NCBI RefSeq assembly: GCF_004340875.1
Contig: NZ_SLXQ01000001.1
Location: 1,364,001 to 1,428,000, forward strand
From: Tamaricihabitans halophyticus
GTDB lineage: Bacteria > Actinomycetota > Actinomycetes > Mycobacteriales > Pseudonocardiaceae
DNA length: 64,000 nucleotides
Direction: 5' to 3'
Shown here: positions 16,684-25,478 of the stretch, in pieces
Position numbering within the stretch: the first letter of the stretch is position 1
Layout of the letters: each line of letters starts with the position of its first letter
Program-made: the position numbers and the translations under genes
Notes under the pieces: model-generated
Database searches by the model: none
What the model saw: only the letters and a program-made list of their open reading frames with translations
Told to the model about the DNA's origin: nothing

Positions 16684-19509
16684 TCACTGGATGTGGAACG
16701 GCTTGCCCTGCAGTTCGGCGAACCGGTGCTGGAGGTCGAACAGCCCACCGCTACCGACCTGGCTCATCGCCGGGCCGCTCGCCGGCAGCGCGGACCGCTC
16801 AGCCGGACGGTGCGCGGGCAGCGTCACCGGACGCTGTGCCGGCAGCGTCTGCGGCGCGCCGGCCGCCGGCAGGGTCACCGCGTCCTGCGCGGGCAGGGTC
16901 TGCGGCGCCTCGGCGGGCAGGGTCACCGGCTGCTCGGCTGGCAGTGCGGGCAGTGCGTCCACCGGCAGCTCCGACCGGTCGAAGGCCATCTCCAGCTGTG
17001 GCGCGGAGTTGCCAACCGAGGTCTCGCTGTCGTTCGTCGAGGCGGCAAGCGCCTGCGCCAGAATCGACACCGGGACCTGGTGAATCTGGCCAACCACGCC
17101 AACCGGCAGCTGTCCGGCGAATCCACCCTCGCTGACGGCCTCGCCGCCCACCGTGTTCACCGCGGTGTTGTCGCCAACGCCAAGCGCATCCCCGCCGAGC
17201 GCGGCGATCGCGTCCCCGAAGACGTCCACTACCGCGGCAGCCGGCACGTCCAGGATGTTGCCGGAAAGCGAACCAGCTTCACCCGAGGTCGTCACGTCGC
17301 CGCCGGTCGTGTTCACCACGTCGTTGGTGGCGACCGCGTTGCTCAGCCCGGCAACGTCCACCGCGTCACCGAACACCTGCGCCGCCGGCAGCACCTGCGG
17401 GGTAACCGCGTTGCCGGCGACGAAGCCGTCGTCGCCCGCGGTCTCTACCGCGCCACCGGTGGTGACATCGCTGAGGTTGTCCGCGGTGGCGTTACCCACG
17501 CCCAGCGCGGACACCTGGTCACCGAACACGTGCGCGAGGGCACCAACCGGCGCGGAGACCACGTTGCCGGAGATGTTGCCCTCGGTGCCATCGGTGCCGG
17601 CGTCGCCACCGGAGGTCATGATGGTGTCGTTCACCGCGCCGGCGTTGGTCAGGCTGAGCGCCGAAGCACCAATGCCGAACACCTGCGCGGGCACCGAAGC
17701 CGGCGCCTGCACGATGTTGCCCGAGCCGGTGCCGCCTACGCCGTTGGCCGCGCTGTTGCCACCCGCGCTGATCTCGTTCGTCGCGTCACCGAAGGCGTTG
17801 GTCTCGGCCAGACCGCCAACCGTGGCACCGAACAGCTGTGCCGCGCCGGCAACCGGAACCTGTACGGCGTTCGCGGAAAGCACCGCGTCGTCGTCCACCG
17901 TGCTGGTGTCGCCACCGGCCTCGGAGACCTTGTGCTCGGTTACCGCCGCGTCCGAGGTGCCAAGCACACCGACCGAGTCGGCGAAACCCTCCACCGGCAG
18001 TGCGACCGGCACGGTGGCGGCGTTACCCGAACCGAGCGCGTCGTTGGCGATCGTGCCGGTGTAACCACCGGCGATGGCCTCGGCCTCGTTGTTCATCCCG
18101 GCGCCGTCCTCGCGGTCGGCAGCACCCGTGGTGTCGGCCGCGCCGAGCACCGCAACCGAGTTGCCGAGCAGATCGGCGGGGCCGGCGATCGGGGTCGCCA
18201 GGCTGGTGCCGGAAAGCGCGGACTCGTTGCCGTTGGTGAACGAGCCGTCGCCGGCAACGGCGCTGACCTCGTTGTCGTGCAGCGCCTCGGCCGCACCGCC
18301 GACCGCGACCGCGTGCGTGATGGCCTCCACGGGCACGGCAACCGGGGCGTTCGCGATGGTGCCCGAGCCGAGCCCGCCCACGCCGGAGCTGGAGTCGAAC
18401 CCACCGGCGAGCACGTCGTTGCTGGTGCTGCCGGTCGCCTCGCCCTCGCCAAGCACACCGGCCGCGGTGCCGGCGACGACCACCGGGGTGGCCAGCGGCG
18501 CCTGCGCGACGGTGCCCGCGAGCAGGCCGTCGTCGCCGGTCGTCTGGATGTAGCTGGGCACGTCGTTCACACCGGGCTTGGTGCCGCCCGCGGTGGCGTT
18601 CGCCGAGCTGTCCGAGTGTGCCTCGGCCTCGCCGAGCACGCCGAGCGCGCTGCCGTTCAGCTCAACTGGGGCGGCAACCGGAAGCGCCCCGACCGTGCCG
18701 GAAAGGGCGCCACCCTCCCCACTGCCCACGATCGAGCCACCGGCGTTGGCCTCGGAGGTCGCCGTGGAGTTGGTCTCCGCGTCCCCGCCACCGGCGATCG
18801 CGTTGCCGGTCAGCTGCACCGGCGTGGCCAGCTGGCCAGCCACGGTGTTGCCGGCGAGCAGGCCACCCTCGCCATTGGTGTCGATATCGCCAGCCGCTTG
18901 CGCGCTCTGCGTGGAGTTGTTCGTGGACTCCGCATCGCCGAGCACGCTGACCGCGTTCCCGGTGATCGCGACCGGCGCGGCCCAGTCCAGGTCCACCGCG
19001 TTGCCACCGAGGGTGGTGTTCGAACCGTCGGTCCGCACCGGCGCTTCGGTCGCGGCCTCCTGCTTGGACTCGTTGTCCACCGCCACGTCGCCGCCAAGCG
19101 CGAGCGCGTTGCCGGAAACGTCGACGGGTGCCACGACATCGCCGGTGACCTGGTTGCTCGCCGGAGCGGGCGTCGTGGCCTCGCTCGTCGGGGCGGCCTG
19201 CTCGGCGGCCGTGTTGACCTGCTCGGCGGCCTGGCCCGCGGCATCCTGAACCGGGGCGGGCAGCTTGTCAGTGACCGGGCTGACGTCGAGGTTGATCTCG
19301 GTCTTCACCTCGGGCAGGTCGACCTGACCGCCCGGTGTACCGATTGCGTTGTTCTCGACGTTGATCGGCACGCTCACCTTGCCGTCGAGCGGCGAGGCGG
19401 GACGATCGGGGTTGACCTGTTCATCGGCAGATGCGATGCCGGTGCCCAGCATCAGCAGACCACCCGTGACCAGCGCGGTCTGAATCCCGCGCTTTGCCCA
19501 GGTTTGCAT
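16684..19509 (-). CDS. Giant secreted protein of chaplin-like repeats (copy A)
   Basis: 941-aa exported protein. The signal peptide starts MQTWAKRGIQTALVTGG and is cleaved about ASA-DE (residue 28/29). ATG 19509 is preceded by AGAAGGAGATCC; longer in-frame starts lack a ribosome site. From about residue 119 to 834 there are about 13-14 repeats of 50-60 aa with the chaplin-like pattern SGN-x3-x-P-x3-P-x4-GN-x4-LG followed by an acidic, Ser/Thr/Gly spacer. Chaplins are secreted amyloid-forming surface proteins of aerial hyphae and normally have one or two such domains of about 40 aa, often with two Cys. Here no Cys is present. The C-terminal tail (about 105 aa) is rich in TLPA repeats and lacks a sortase signal. 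Assignment as chaplin-related is by pattern, not by search. Confidence 0.75.
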   Translation of the reverse strand: MQTWAKRGIQTALVTGGLLMLGTGIASADEQVNPDRPASPLDGKVSVPINVENNAIGTPGGQVDLPEVKTEINLDVSPVTDKLPAPVQDAAGQAAEQVNTAAEQAAPTSEATTPAPASNQVTGDVVAPVDVSGNALALGGDVAVDNESKQEAATEAPVRTDGSNTTLGGNAVDLDWAAPVAITGNAVSVLGDAESTNNSTQSAQAAGDIDTNGEGGLLAGNTVAGQLATPVQLTGNAIAGGGDAETNSTATSEANAGGSIVGSGEGGALSGTVGALPVAAPVELNGSALGVLGEAEAHSDSSANATAGGTKPGVNDVPSYIQTTGDDGLLAGTVAQAPLATPVVVAGTAAGVLGEGEATGSTSNDVLAGGFDSSSGVGGLGSGTIANAPVAVPVEAITHAVAVGGAAEALHDNEVSAVAGDGSFTNGNESALSGTSLATPIAGPADLLGNSVAVLGAADTTGAADREDGAGMNNEAEAIAGGYTGTIANDALGSGNAATVPVALPVEGFADSVGVLGTSDAAVTEHKVSEAGGDTSTVDDDAVLSANAVQVPVAGAAQLFGATVGGLAETNAFGDATNEISAGGNSAANGVGGTGSGNIVQAPASVPAQVFGIGASALSLTNAGAVNDTIMTSGGDAGTDGTEGNISGNVVSAPVGALAHVFGDQVSALGVGNATADNLSDVTTGGAVETAGDDGFVAGNAVTPQVLPAAQVFGDAVDVAGLSNAVATNDVVNTTGGDVTTSGEAGSLSGNILDVPAAAVVDVFGDAIAALGGDALGVGDNTAVNTVGGEAVSEGGFAGQLPVGVVGQIHQVPVSILAQALAASTNDSETSVGNSAPQLEMAFDRSELPVDALPALPAEQPVTLPAEAPQTLPAQDAVTLPAAGAPQTLPAQRPVTLPAHRPAERSALPASGPAMSQVGSGGLFDLQHRFAELQGKPFHIQ
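16870..19150 (-). repeat. About 14 tandem chaplin-like coding repeats (copy A)
   Basis: Degenerate coding repeats of about 150-180 bp in the giant protein gene. At DNA level they are diverged and GC-rich, and they create long false reading frames on the opposite strand. Repeats with longer spacers occur at index 4 (DVPSYIQTTGDDG) and index 7 (GGYTGTIAND). Confidence 0.75.
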
Positions 19510-19532
19510 TGGTGGATCTCCTTCTAATTGAT

Positions 19533-19556
19533 TCCCACTTGGGGTCCCACTTGGGG
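19533..19556 (-). repeat. Perfect tandem 12-mer in 5' leader of copy A
   Basis: Two adjacent identical copies of TCCCACTTGGGG (19533-19544 and 19545-19556, plus-strand reading) lie 23 bp upstream of the start codon, just before the ribosome site. Upstream, an imperfect dyad (19664-19688, ATTCCTCG / CGAGGGAAT) lies in the probable promoter region. Either could be a regulator site. Confidence 0.5.
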
Positions 19557-19756
19557 AGTTCATTGCCGGACGCCGCGTGAAAACGCGTGGAATGCTCCGT
19601 TGCCGGCGAATTTGGGGGGCTGGCGAGCACGACCTACTCACCACGAATTAGCGGCGCGCCGGCATTCCTCGGGTCGAATCGAGGGAATATCCAGCTTGAG
19701 CTGAGTCAGTACGGAAGCTGCTGACTAGCCGGATACCCACCGCGCCGCGGGCAACC

Positions 19757-20860
19757 TCAGTCAGGAGTGGTGCCCGGCTGCGAACCCGCGTTGTGCAGGT
19801 CGCAGTGCGAACCGGTGTACGGCGCGAGAGCAATCAGCGTGCCCTGCCTTGCCGTACCCGGCTGCAGACTTCCCGGCTTCATATCGCCGTGCTGCCCGGA
19901 GCTGACGCTTGCCGGGCCGTTCAGTGCGATCGGGCTGGAGTTGGGGTCATAGGGCTTGCCCGGCTTCTTGTCGCCATTGGACTGCCCGTGCTCGGCATCC
20001 TGCCCGGTAACGGTGTGCAGGGCGGCGAATGCCGCATCGGTACGCGAGTGCTCGTCGAGCGCGCTGGCCGCATCGTTTGCGGCGCGCTGCTTCTTGACCT
20101 TATCCGCGTGTTCGGTTGACTTCGCGGTGTCGGGGAGGGCGGGGTGCGCGATCGGGTTCAGCGCATCGGATTCGGCAGGGACGGTCTCGTCGATCCAGTC
20201 CACCGCGTCCGGATCCGGCATGGTTGCTTGCTGGCCGAACCAGTCCTGCATGGCTTCTTTGAGCTCGCCGCCGTAGTCCACCGGTTCGGGGTTTGGTTGC
20301 GCGCTTTCCCTGATGATCTCCGGCGCCTTGTCCGGCTGGTACAGGAAGCGCTCCACTGTGGACACCGTGCGGCCGAGCGGCTGCTGTACAACGTCAGCGG
20401 TGCCGGTGACGGCATCGCGCACCTGGCCGCCAGGCGCGGTTGTCGGCTCGCTCGGGGTTCCTTCGGCCGCCGGTTCCCCCGTTGACTCCTCGGGTGAGGC
20501 TGCTTCGGCGGGCTGTCCGGGGGCCAGCTTGCCAAGCTGCCGGTGCGCCTCGCGGGCGGTGTGGCCAGCGATCTCGCCAACCGCATCGGTGGCGATATCC
20601 ACCGAACCCACGGTGAGCGTGGTGATCGGGGTTGGGGTACGGCCGCTTGTCGCGCTATCCGCGTTGGCCGTCAACTCATTCGCTGAGCTGGTGACTTCGG
20701 CACTGGCTACTTGCGGTACGGCGTCCGGCACCTGGGGCTGTTCCTCGGCGGCGGCGGAACCGGCAGAAATGGCCCATGCGGCGAAAGTGCCAGCGATGGC
20801 ACCGCCGAGGACCGCGCAGGTGCGCGCACAAAACCTGCGCACACGACGCGTTCCCGCCAT
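19757..20860 (-). CDS. Secreted companion protein A (unknown)
   Basis: 367-aa exported protein of unknown function. The start ATG 20860 is preceded by AGGATCGAG; GTG 20881 is an alternative. Signal peptide with twin-Arg-rich start (TRRVRRF), core VLGGAIAGTFAAWAISAGSA and cleavage about AAA-EE. The mature part is acidic and Pro/Glu/Ala-rich, with a TLTVGSVDIATDAVGEIAGH segment and a C-terminal block (PASVSSGQHGDMKPGSL ... GSHCDLHN ... PGTTPD). The same start and end pattern, including a C-terminal single Cys and final PG-x-x-PD, is found in the gene at 25665. Lies upstream of giant repeat gene A on the same strand, 247 bp apart. Confidence 0.7.
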   Translation of the reverse strand: MAGTRRVRRFCARTCAVLGGAIAGTFAAWAISAGSAAAEEQPQVPDAVPQVASAEVTSSANELTANADSATSGRTPTPITTLTVGSVDIATDAVGEIAGHTAREAHRQLGKLAPGQPAEAASPEESTGEPAAEGTPSEPTTAPGGQVRDAVTGTADVVQQPLGRTVSTVERFLYQPDKAPEIIRESAQPNPEPVDYGGELKEAMQDWFGQQATMPDPDAVDWIDETVPAESDALNPIAHPALPDTAKSTEHADKVKKQRAANDAASALDEHSRTDAAFAALHTVTGQDAEHGQSNGDKKPGKPYDPNSSPIALNGPASVSSGQHGDMKPGSLQPGTARQGTLIALAPYTGSHCDLHNAGSQPGTTPD

Positions 20861-21390
20861 GTCTCGATCCTGCCGATGCACTGCCTAGGTTCGCCCCTCG
20901 CCAATCAACACTGCTCAACACCGCGCGGGTTCGCGCCGTACTAAACAACTCGTGAGTAGCTTTTCGTACGAAAGTCCGCACGTTCTGTGGCTACAACGGC
21001 GAGAGTGCCAAAGCCGGATGCGAAAAAGCATCTTGCAACGCACTACTGACCCTGATCGAGTGACGAACACAGGGTGTTTCCACAGGTTACCGATCGGAAT
21101 CGGCGCAGTCTGCAAGTTGCGCGAATCCAGTTGTCCACAGACGTGCTGCCGAACAACTAATTCGCGGAATAGCGAGCTGCGTCACGCGCTTCTCGTGGGG
21201 ACAAAACGGCGATTCCGTTAGACCAAACGGATCAACGACGGCCGCGGTCCGTCCCTAACCAGTCGCCCACGAGAAGCGCGGCGCAAGAACTACGCAAACG
21301 ATCAATTCACGTAGTTGTGTCACCTGACGTCGATCGAGGAGACACCAAATCGGGGATTACCCAAGCCGCACCGGGTTCACTGAACTGGGT
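20861..21390. promoter_or_regulatory. Gene-free region with DnaA-box-like sites
   Basis: About 530 bp without a supported gene, less GC-rich than its surroundings. It contains a perfect actinobacterial DnaA box TTGTCCACA (21131-21139), the one-mismatch form TTGTCCCCA on the minus strand (21196-21204), and a weaker GTTTCCACA at 21076. It also has to hold the promoter of the 19757-20860 gene. A 64-kb window should show one or so such 9-mers by chance; having two close together is suggestive only. Confidence 0.4.
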
Positions 21391-21657
21391 TCACTGAACT
21401 GGGGCGACATCCGCGGTCGCGCCGACGGCCTCGTGGCCGAGCCAGATCGCGCTCAGCGGCACACCCAGCCAGGCCGAGCTCACCATCTGTGCGGCCCCGC
21501 CGCCGACCATGGCGCCACCCTGGTCCCAGCTGTTCTTCAGCTCACCGATGGACGGGTTGTCCGAAACCGGCTCGGCGCTAGCGGTGCCCGCGCCGAATCC
21601 GATGATGCCGGCGGTGATGGCGATGGCGGCAACCGCACGAGAGGCAAACTTACGCAT
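21391..21657 (-). CDS. Small secreted protein (88 aa), unknown
   Basis: 88-aa exported protein. ATG 21657 gives a clean signal peptide (MRKFASRAVAAIAITAGIIG, cleavage about ASA-EP near residue 28); AGAGGAG lies 11 nt upstream. The mature protein of about 60 aa has a polar start (VSDNPSIGELKNSWDQ) and a Gly/Ala/hydrophobic second half (GGAMVGGGAAQMVSSAWLG) and no Cys. Located between the two giant-repeat/companion gene pairs, so it may belong to the same surface assembly; this is inference from position only. Confidence 0.65.
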   Translation of the reverse strand: MRKFASRAVAAIAITAGIIGFGAGTASAEPVSDNPSIGELKNSWDQGGAMVGGGAAQMVSSAWLGVPLSAIWLGHEAVGATADVAPVQ

Positions 21658-21771
21658 GATGAAAACAACTCCTCTTGATAGACAATTGGTTCGCGATTCA
21701 CGCTTGCCGAAACACCCGGGCATTCCGGCTTACGTGCCCACCCCTCACCGGAGTCCGATCAATGGTGTTGA

Positions 21772-22041
21772 TCAGTCGGTGTTGGCGACAGTGCTCGACG
21801 AGAACGCGTGCCTGGCCTCAGCCAGCTGCCGGGCCTGCGCAGTAATACCCGGCCACACGCTGTGCGTCAGTTGCCGCACGCCAGCTTCCAGCTGGCTGCT
21901 GCCCTGCTCGTCCACTACCGCGGGGTACTGGACGGGGCCCACTGCCGCGGCCGTTGCAGGAGTGCCGATTGCACCCAGCGCAAGCCCCCCTGCTGCGATG
22001 AGCGCGGCACTGGCCGCGGCTCGCGCGATCTTGTTGACCAC
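21772..22041 (-). CDS. Small secreted protein (89 aa), unknown
   Basis: 89-aa exported protein starting at GTG 22041 after a strong AGGAGG. Signal peptide MVNKIARAAASAALIAAGG, cleavage about ATA-AA (residue 32). The mature part is short, amphipathic and Cys-free (SSQLEAGVRQLTHSVWPGITAQARQLAEARHAF), probably a single helix pair. It is 114 bp upstream of the 88-aa secreted gene on the same strand; the two have the same size and plan but no convincing identity. Confidence 0.65.
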   Translation of the reverse strand: MVNKIARAAASAALIAAGGLALGAIGTPATAAAVGPVQYPAVVDEQGSSQLEAGVRQLTHSVWPGITAQARQLAEARHAFSSSTVANTD

Positions 22042-22440
22042 GGAAAGGTCCTCCTCGGCTCCCTACGCGTGTTATTCGCCTGCCGATTACGCGAATAAAC
22101 GCTCCGATTCGACAATTCGAGACACAGCACGGAATTCAGGTCCGCACTGGCAGTGGACTCCCGTCCAGACAAGTTAAACTCTAAACGATCAAAACCCGAT
22201 CGCCAAGCCTCGTAATGCTATCGAGTGATCGACTTTTATTGCATTCTATAAATTCCCAGCTCAACCCGTATGCGCAGGTCAACGATCTGAGTAAACGATT
22301 ACTAAAATAGCCGAGAAAAACGGTTGAACTCTCCTGGTTAACCGGAAATGAATTTGGAACACCCCTTGGGTGGATGCCGCCACGGGCACCCACCCAAGGG
22401 ATTTAACAATTCACCAAGCGCTACGGACAGCGTCCGCCGA
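22042..22440. promoter_or_regulatory. AT-rich gene-free region plus terminator
   Basis: About 400 bp with the lowest GC content of the window near 22160-22350. It should contain the promoter of the 21772-22041 gene. No reading frame is supported. Its left-to-right end holds the terminator of the giant repeat gene B. Confidence 0.5.
22363..22400 (-). terminator. Terminator of giant repeat gene B
   Basis: Long hairpin: CCCTTGGGTGG (22363-22373) pairs with CCACCCAAGGG (22390-22400), and an inner TGCC/GGCA continues the stem after one mismatch. It starts 41 bp past the stop codon of the minus-strand gene. Confidence 0.8.
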
Positions 22441-25413
22441 TTACTTGTTGATCGAGCCGAAGAACCAGTCGCTCAGGGCCAGGTGCTCCTGGGTGTCCTC
22501 CACGGCCGGCAGGTCAGCCTGCACCGGCGCGGACAGGCCATCCACCTTCGGCAGCAGACCGGTGAACGAACCGGTCGGCAGGTCAGCCGAACGCTGCTGA
22601 GCCAGCTCACCAACCGGCAGCTCCCCGGTGGCGCTCTCGAAGGTCGAGCTCACCTGGTCGGTCGGCAGGTCAGCGGAACGCTGCTGCGGCAGGGCGGTGT
22701 TCGGCACCACGGCCGTGTTGCCCGGCGCGGTGGGCAGCTGCGCTTCGTCCAGCAGTTCCACGTCGGCGATCTCCGAGCCGGGCAGCTCCGCGCTGCGCTC
22801 CATCGGCATCGCCGGCTTCGGCAGGTCGAACGCGTTGCCCAGCTCGGGCAGCTCGGTCGCACCGAGTGCGCCACCCAGGTCGCGGTCGATCTGCGGCGCC
22901 TGCTCGCCAACGGTCACATCGCTGTTGTCGCTGGACGCCGCGATGGCGTTGGCCAGCACCTCGATCGGGATGCCGTGCACCGGCACGACCGCGCCGACCG
23001 GCAGCTGCCCGTCGATCCCGGTCAGGCTGCCAGGCGCGCCAGCCGTCTCGGTGGCACCACCGGCGGAGCCGGTCGTGACGTTGTCGCCAATCGCGGTAGC
23101 CACGCCACCGACGCTCGCCGCGTCGCCGAAGACCTGCGGCACGGCGCCAGCCGGAACGTCCAGGATGTTGCCGGAGATGGCACCTTCCACCCCGGAGGTC
23201 TCGACATCGCCACCCGAAGTGGCATCGGTGGTGTTGCTCCCGACACCGTGCGTCACGCCGACGAGGCTAGCGGCATCCCCGAACGCCTGAGCGACCGGGA
23301 GTGCGTGCGCGCTCACCACGTTGCCAGCCGCGGCACCCGCGTCACCGGCGGTCTGCGCGTCGCCACCCGCGGTGGAGACCACGTCGTTGATCCCGTTACC
23401 ACCGGTGACTCCCGCACCCGCGGCGCCGAGGCCGAACACCGAGCCAGCACCGCCGACCGGCGCCTGCACGATGTTGCCCGCGATCGAACCGGAGGTGCCG
23501 TCCGCGGTGGAGGTGCCACCTGCCGTGGAGTCGGTCAGGTTGTCGCTGGTGCCGGTCGCGTTCCCGACCGCACCGGCGCCCAGGCCGTGCACCTGCGCTG
23601 GCAGCGAACCGGGCACCTGCACGATGTTGCCCGCGGCGGTGCCGAGCACGCCGGTGGCCGTGTAGTCGCCACCCGCGGTCGAGGTGGTGTCCGTGCTGGC
23701 GATCCCGTGACCCTGGCCGACGGCGGTGCCACCGATGCCGAACACCTGTGCCGGCACGGAAAGCGGTGTCGCGACGGCGTTCGAGCTACCGAAGCCGAAG
23801 TCGTCGTCGGTGTTCCCGTCGCCGCCCGCGCTGACCACCTTGGTCTCGTGCGCTTCACCGACGGCCTGACCGGCTGCGCCGGCACCCGCGCCGAACACCT
23901 CGGCCGGCACCGCGGCCGGCACCTGCACGACGTTGCCGCCGACGGTGGACTCGTCGCCGATCGTGCCGTTGTAGCCGCCGGACTCGACGTTCTTGTCCTC
24001 GCTCGCGGTACCGGAAACGTTGCCCACCAGGGAACCGGCAACGCCGAACACCTCAGCGGTGCCCGCGGCCGGCACGTGTGCACTGTTCCCGCCGGCGAAG
24101 GAGCCCTGCCCGTTGGTGAAGGTGCCATCCCCGGCGACCGCGTCCGTCGCGCTGTCGTGCGCGGCGTGCGCGTTGCCGATCCAGGCGGCGCCGACCCCGA
24201 AGACCTCGGCGGGCAGGGCCACCGGCACATCGGCAAGGTTGCCGGATACGGCGGAGTCCTTACCGCTGGTGCTGGAGAAGCCGCCGGCCTCGGTGTTGCT
24301 CGTCGAGCTGCCGGTGGCGCTGGCGTCGCGGTCCGCACCGCCGAGCGCGTTGCCCGTGGTGGAGTTGCCCACCCAGGCGACCGCGTCGCCGGTCACCGAG
24401 GCGATCCCGGCGGCCTGCGGCTGCGCGATGTTCCCGGAGAGGAACGACTCGTCGCCGGTCGTCTGGATGAAGCTGTCGATGTCGTTCAGACCGGTCTTCT
24501 TGCCGCCGGCGGTGGCGTTGGCCTCCGTGTTGCTGGTGGAGTGCGCGTTGCCACCCCAGGACACGGCGTTGCCCGCGACCCGCACCGGCAGACCGACGGG
24601 CGCCCCGGCGACGTTGCCCGAGCCCGCGCTCTGCGCACCGCTGGTCTCGATCGGGCCACCGGAAGTGGCCTCACTGGTCGAGTCGAAGTCGCTGTTCGCG
24701 TTGCCCGCGATCCAGCCGATTGCGTTGCCCGAAGCCTGCACCGGGGTGGCGAACTGCGGGCTGACCACGTTGCCGCCGAGCGCCGAGTTGTCCCCACCGG
24801 TGGTGATCTCGCCGGTGGTGGTGCCGCTCTGGGTGGCGTCGCCGGTGGTCTTGCCGCTGCCGGCTACACCACCCGCGTTGCCGGCCACCTGCACCGGCAG
24901 CGCCCAGTCCGCGACGACCGCGTTGCCTGCCGCGCCGGAGTCCGAGCCGTCCGTCGAGACATCGGTGGTGTGCTCGTAGGACTGGGTGTTGCTGGAATCC
25001 ACTTCGGCGTCGCCGAGCGCACCGACCGCGTTGCCGGTGGCCTGCACGGGAACGGCGACATTGCCGACGACCTTGTTGGCCTTCAACGGGCCCTGCTCGG
25101 TTCCGGAGAGCGGGGTTTCCTTCGGGGCAGCTTCGCCCGCCGCTTCGGTAACCGGGGCAGCGGCCTGGTTGGCGGCGTCGGTGACCGCCTTGGTGCTGAT
25201 CTCGCCTTCGCCCTCGGGCAGGTCGACCTGCCCGCCGGGAGCGCCGATGGCGTTGTCCTTGACCTGGTAAGGAACGGAAACGGTCAGGTCAATCGGTCCG
25301 GCCGGGGTGTCCGGATTTACGTTCTCGTCCGCTGAGGCGATACCGGTGCCCAGCAGCAGAAGGCCACCCGTGACCAGCGCGGTCTGAATACCACGCTTTG
25401 TCCAGGTTTGCAT
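22441..25413 (-). CDS. Giant secreted protein of chaplin-like repeats (copy B)
   Basis: 990-aa exported protein, paralogue of the gene at 16684. The signal peptide is nearly identical (MQTWTKRGIQTALVTGGLLL, cleavage about ASA-DE). ATG 25413 follows AAGGAGAACTC. About 14 chaplin-like repeats of 50-64 aa follow, for example GNAVGALGDAEVDSS and GNIVQVPGSLPAQVHGLG. Repeat n resembles repeat n of copy A: index 4 carries DIDSFIQTTGDES, index 6 DGTFTNGQGS, index 7 GGYNGTIGDES, index 13 SGNILDVPAGAV. The C-terminal tail has three RSA-(E/D)-LP repeats (QQRSADLPT twice) and ends LALSDWFFGSINK, with no sortase motif. No Cys. Probably secreted and surface-associated; assembly behaviour is inferred from chaplin resemblance. 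Confidence 0.75.
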   Translation of the reverse strand: MQTWTKRGIQTALVTGGLLLLGTGIASADENVNPDTPAGPIDLTVSVPYQVKDNAIGAPGGQVDLPEGEGEISTKAVTDAANQAAAPVTEAAGEAAPKETPLSGTEQGPLKANKVVGNVAVPVQATGNAVGALGDAEVDSSNTQSYEHTTDVSTDGSDSGAAGNAVVADWALPVQVAGNAGGVAGSGKTTGDATQSGTTTGEITTGGDNSALGGNVVSPQFATPVQASGNAIGWIAGNANSDFDSTSEATSGGPIETSGAQSAGSGNVAGAPVGLPVRVAGNAVSWGGNAHSTSNTEANATAGGKKTGLNDIDSFIQTTGDESFLSGNIAQPQAAGIASVTGDAVAWVGNSTTGNALGGADRDASATGSSTSNTEAGGFSSTSGKDSAVSGNLADVPVALPAEVFGVGAAWIGNAHAAHDSATDAVAGDGTFTNGQGSFAGGNSAHVPAAGTAEVFGVAGSLVGNVSGTASEDKNVESGGYNGTIGDESTVGGNVVQVPAAVPAEVFGAGAGAAGQAVGEAHETKVVSAGGDGNTDDDFGFGSSNAVATPLSVPAQVFGIGGTAVGQGHGIASTDTTSTAGGDYTATGVLGTAAGNIVQVPGSLPAQVHGLGAGAVGNATGTSDNLTDSTAGGTSTADGTSGSIAGNIVQAPVGGAGSVFGLGAAGAGVTGGNGINDVVSTAGGDAQTAGDAGAAAGNVVSAHALPVAQAFGDAASLVGVTHGVGSNTTDATSGGDVETSGVEGAISGNILDVPAGAVPQVFGDAASVGGVATAIGDNVTTGSAGGATETAGAPGSLTGIDGQLPVGAVVPVHGIPIEVLANAIAASSDNSDVTVGEQAPQIDRDLGGALGATELPELGNAFDLPKPAMPMERSAELPGSEIADVELLDEAQLPTAPGNTAVVPNTALPQQRSADLPTDQVSSTFESATGELPVGELAQQRSADLPTGSFTGLLPKVDGLSAPVQADLPAVEDTQEHLALSDWFFGSINK
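22870..25110 (-). repeat. About 14 tandem chaplin-like coding repeats (copy B)
   Basis: Degenerate tandem coding repeats of about 150-190 bp. Longest spacers are at index 4 and index 5. As in copy A, the final repeat is partial (GQLPVGAVVPVHGIPIEVLANAIAAS). Confidence 0.75.
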
Positions 25414-25463
25414 TGGAGAGTTCTCCTTGTCGTTGATTCCTAGCATTTCTAGCTTTTCTTGAT

Positions 25464-25478
25464 GGTCCACAGTGGACC
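25464..25478. promoter_or_regulatory. 15-bp palindrome upstream of giant repeat gene B
   Basis: Perfect inverted repeat GGTCCAC-A-GTGGACC, 51-65 bp upstream of the start codon. Its position suits an operator over the promoter or early leader. No matching site was seen before copy A, which instead has a tandem 12-mer. Confidence 0.45.

Noticed and set aside
16870-19150. Regular repeat spacing considered as a CRISPR-like array
   Set aside because: Repeats are coding, degenerate and about 150-180 bp apart; no conserved short direct repeat or cas genes.
16693-19527. 944-codon open frame on the plus strand opposite giant repeat gene A
   Set aside because: Same reason; a shadow caused by GC-rich codon structure of the minus-strand repeats.
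22348-25335. 995-codon open frame on the plus strand opposite giant repeat gene B
   Set aside because: Mirror of the minus-strand gene: composition is Arg/His/Gly-rich without hydrophobic core or signal peptide, and the minus frame has signal peptide, ribosome site and repeats.
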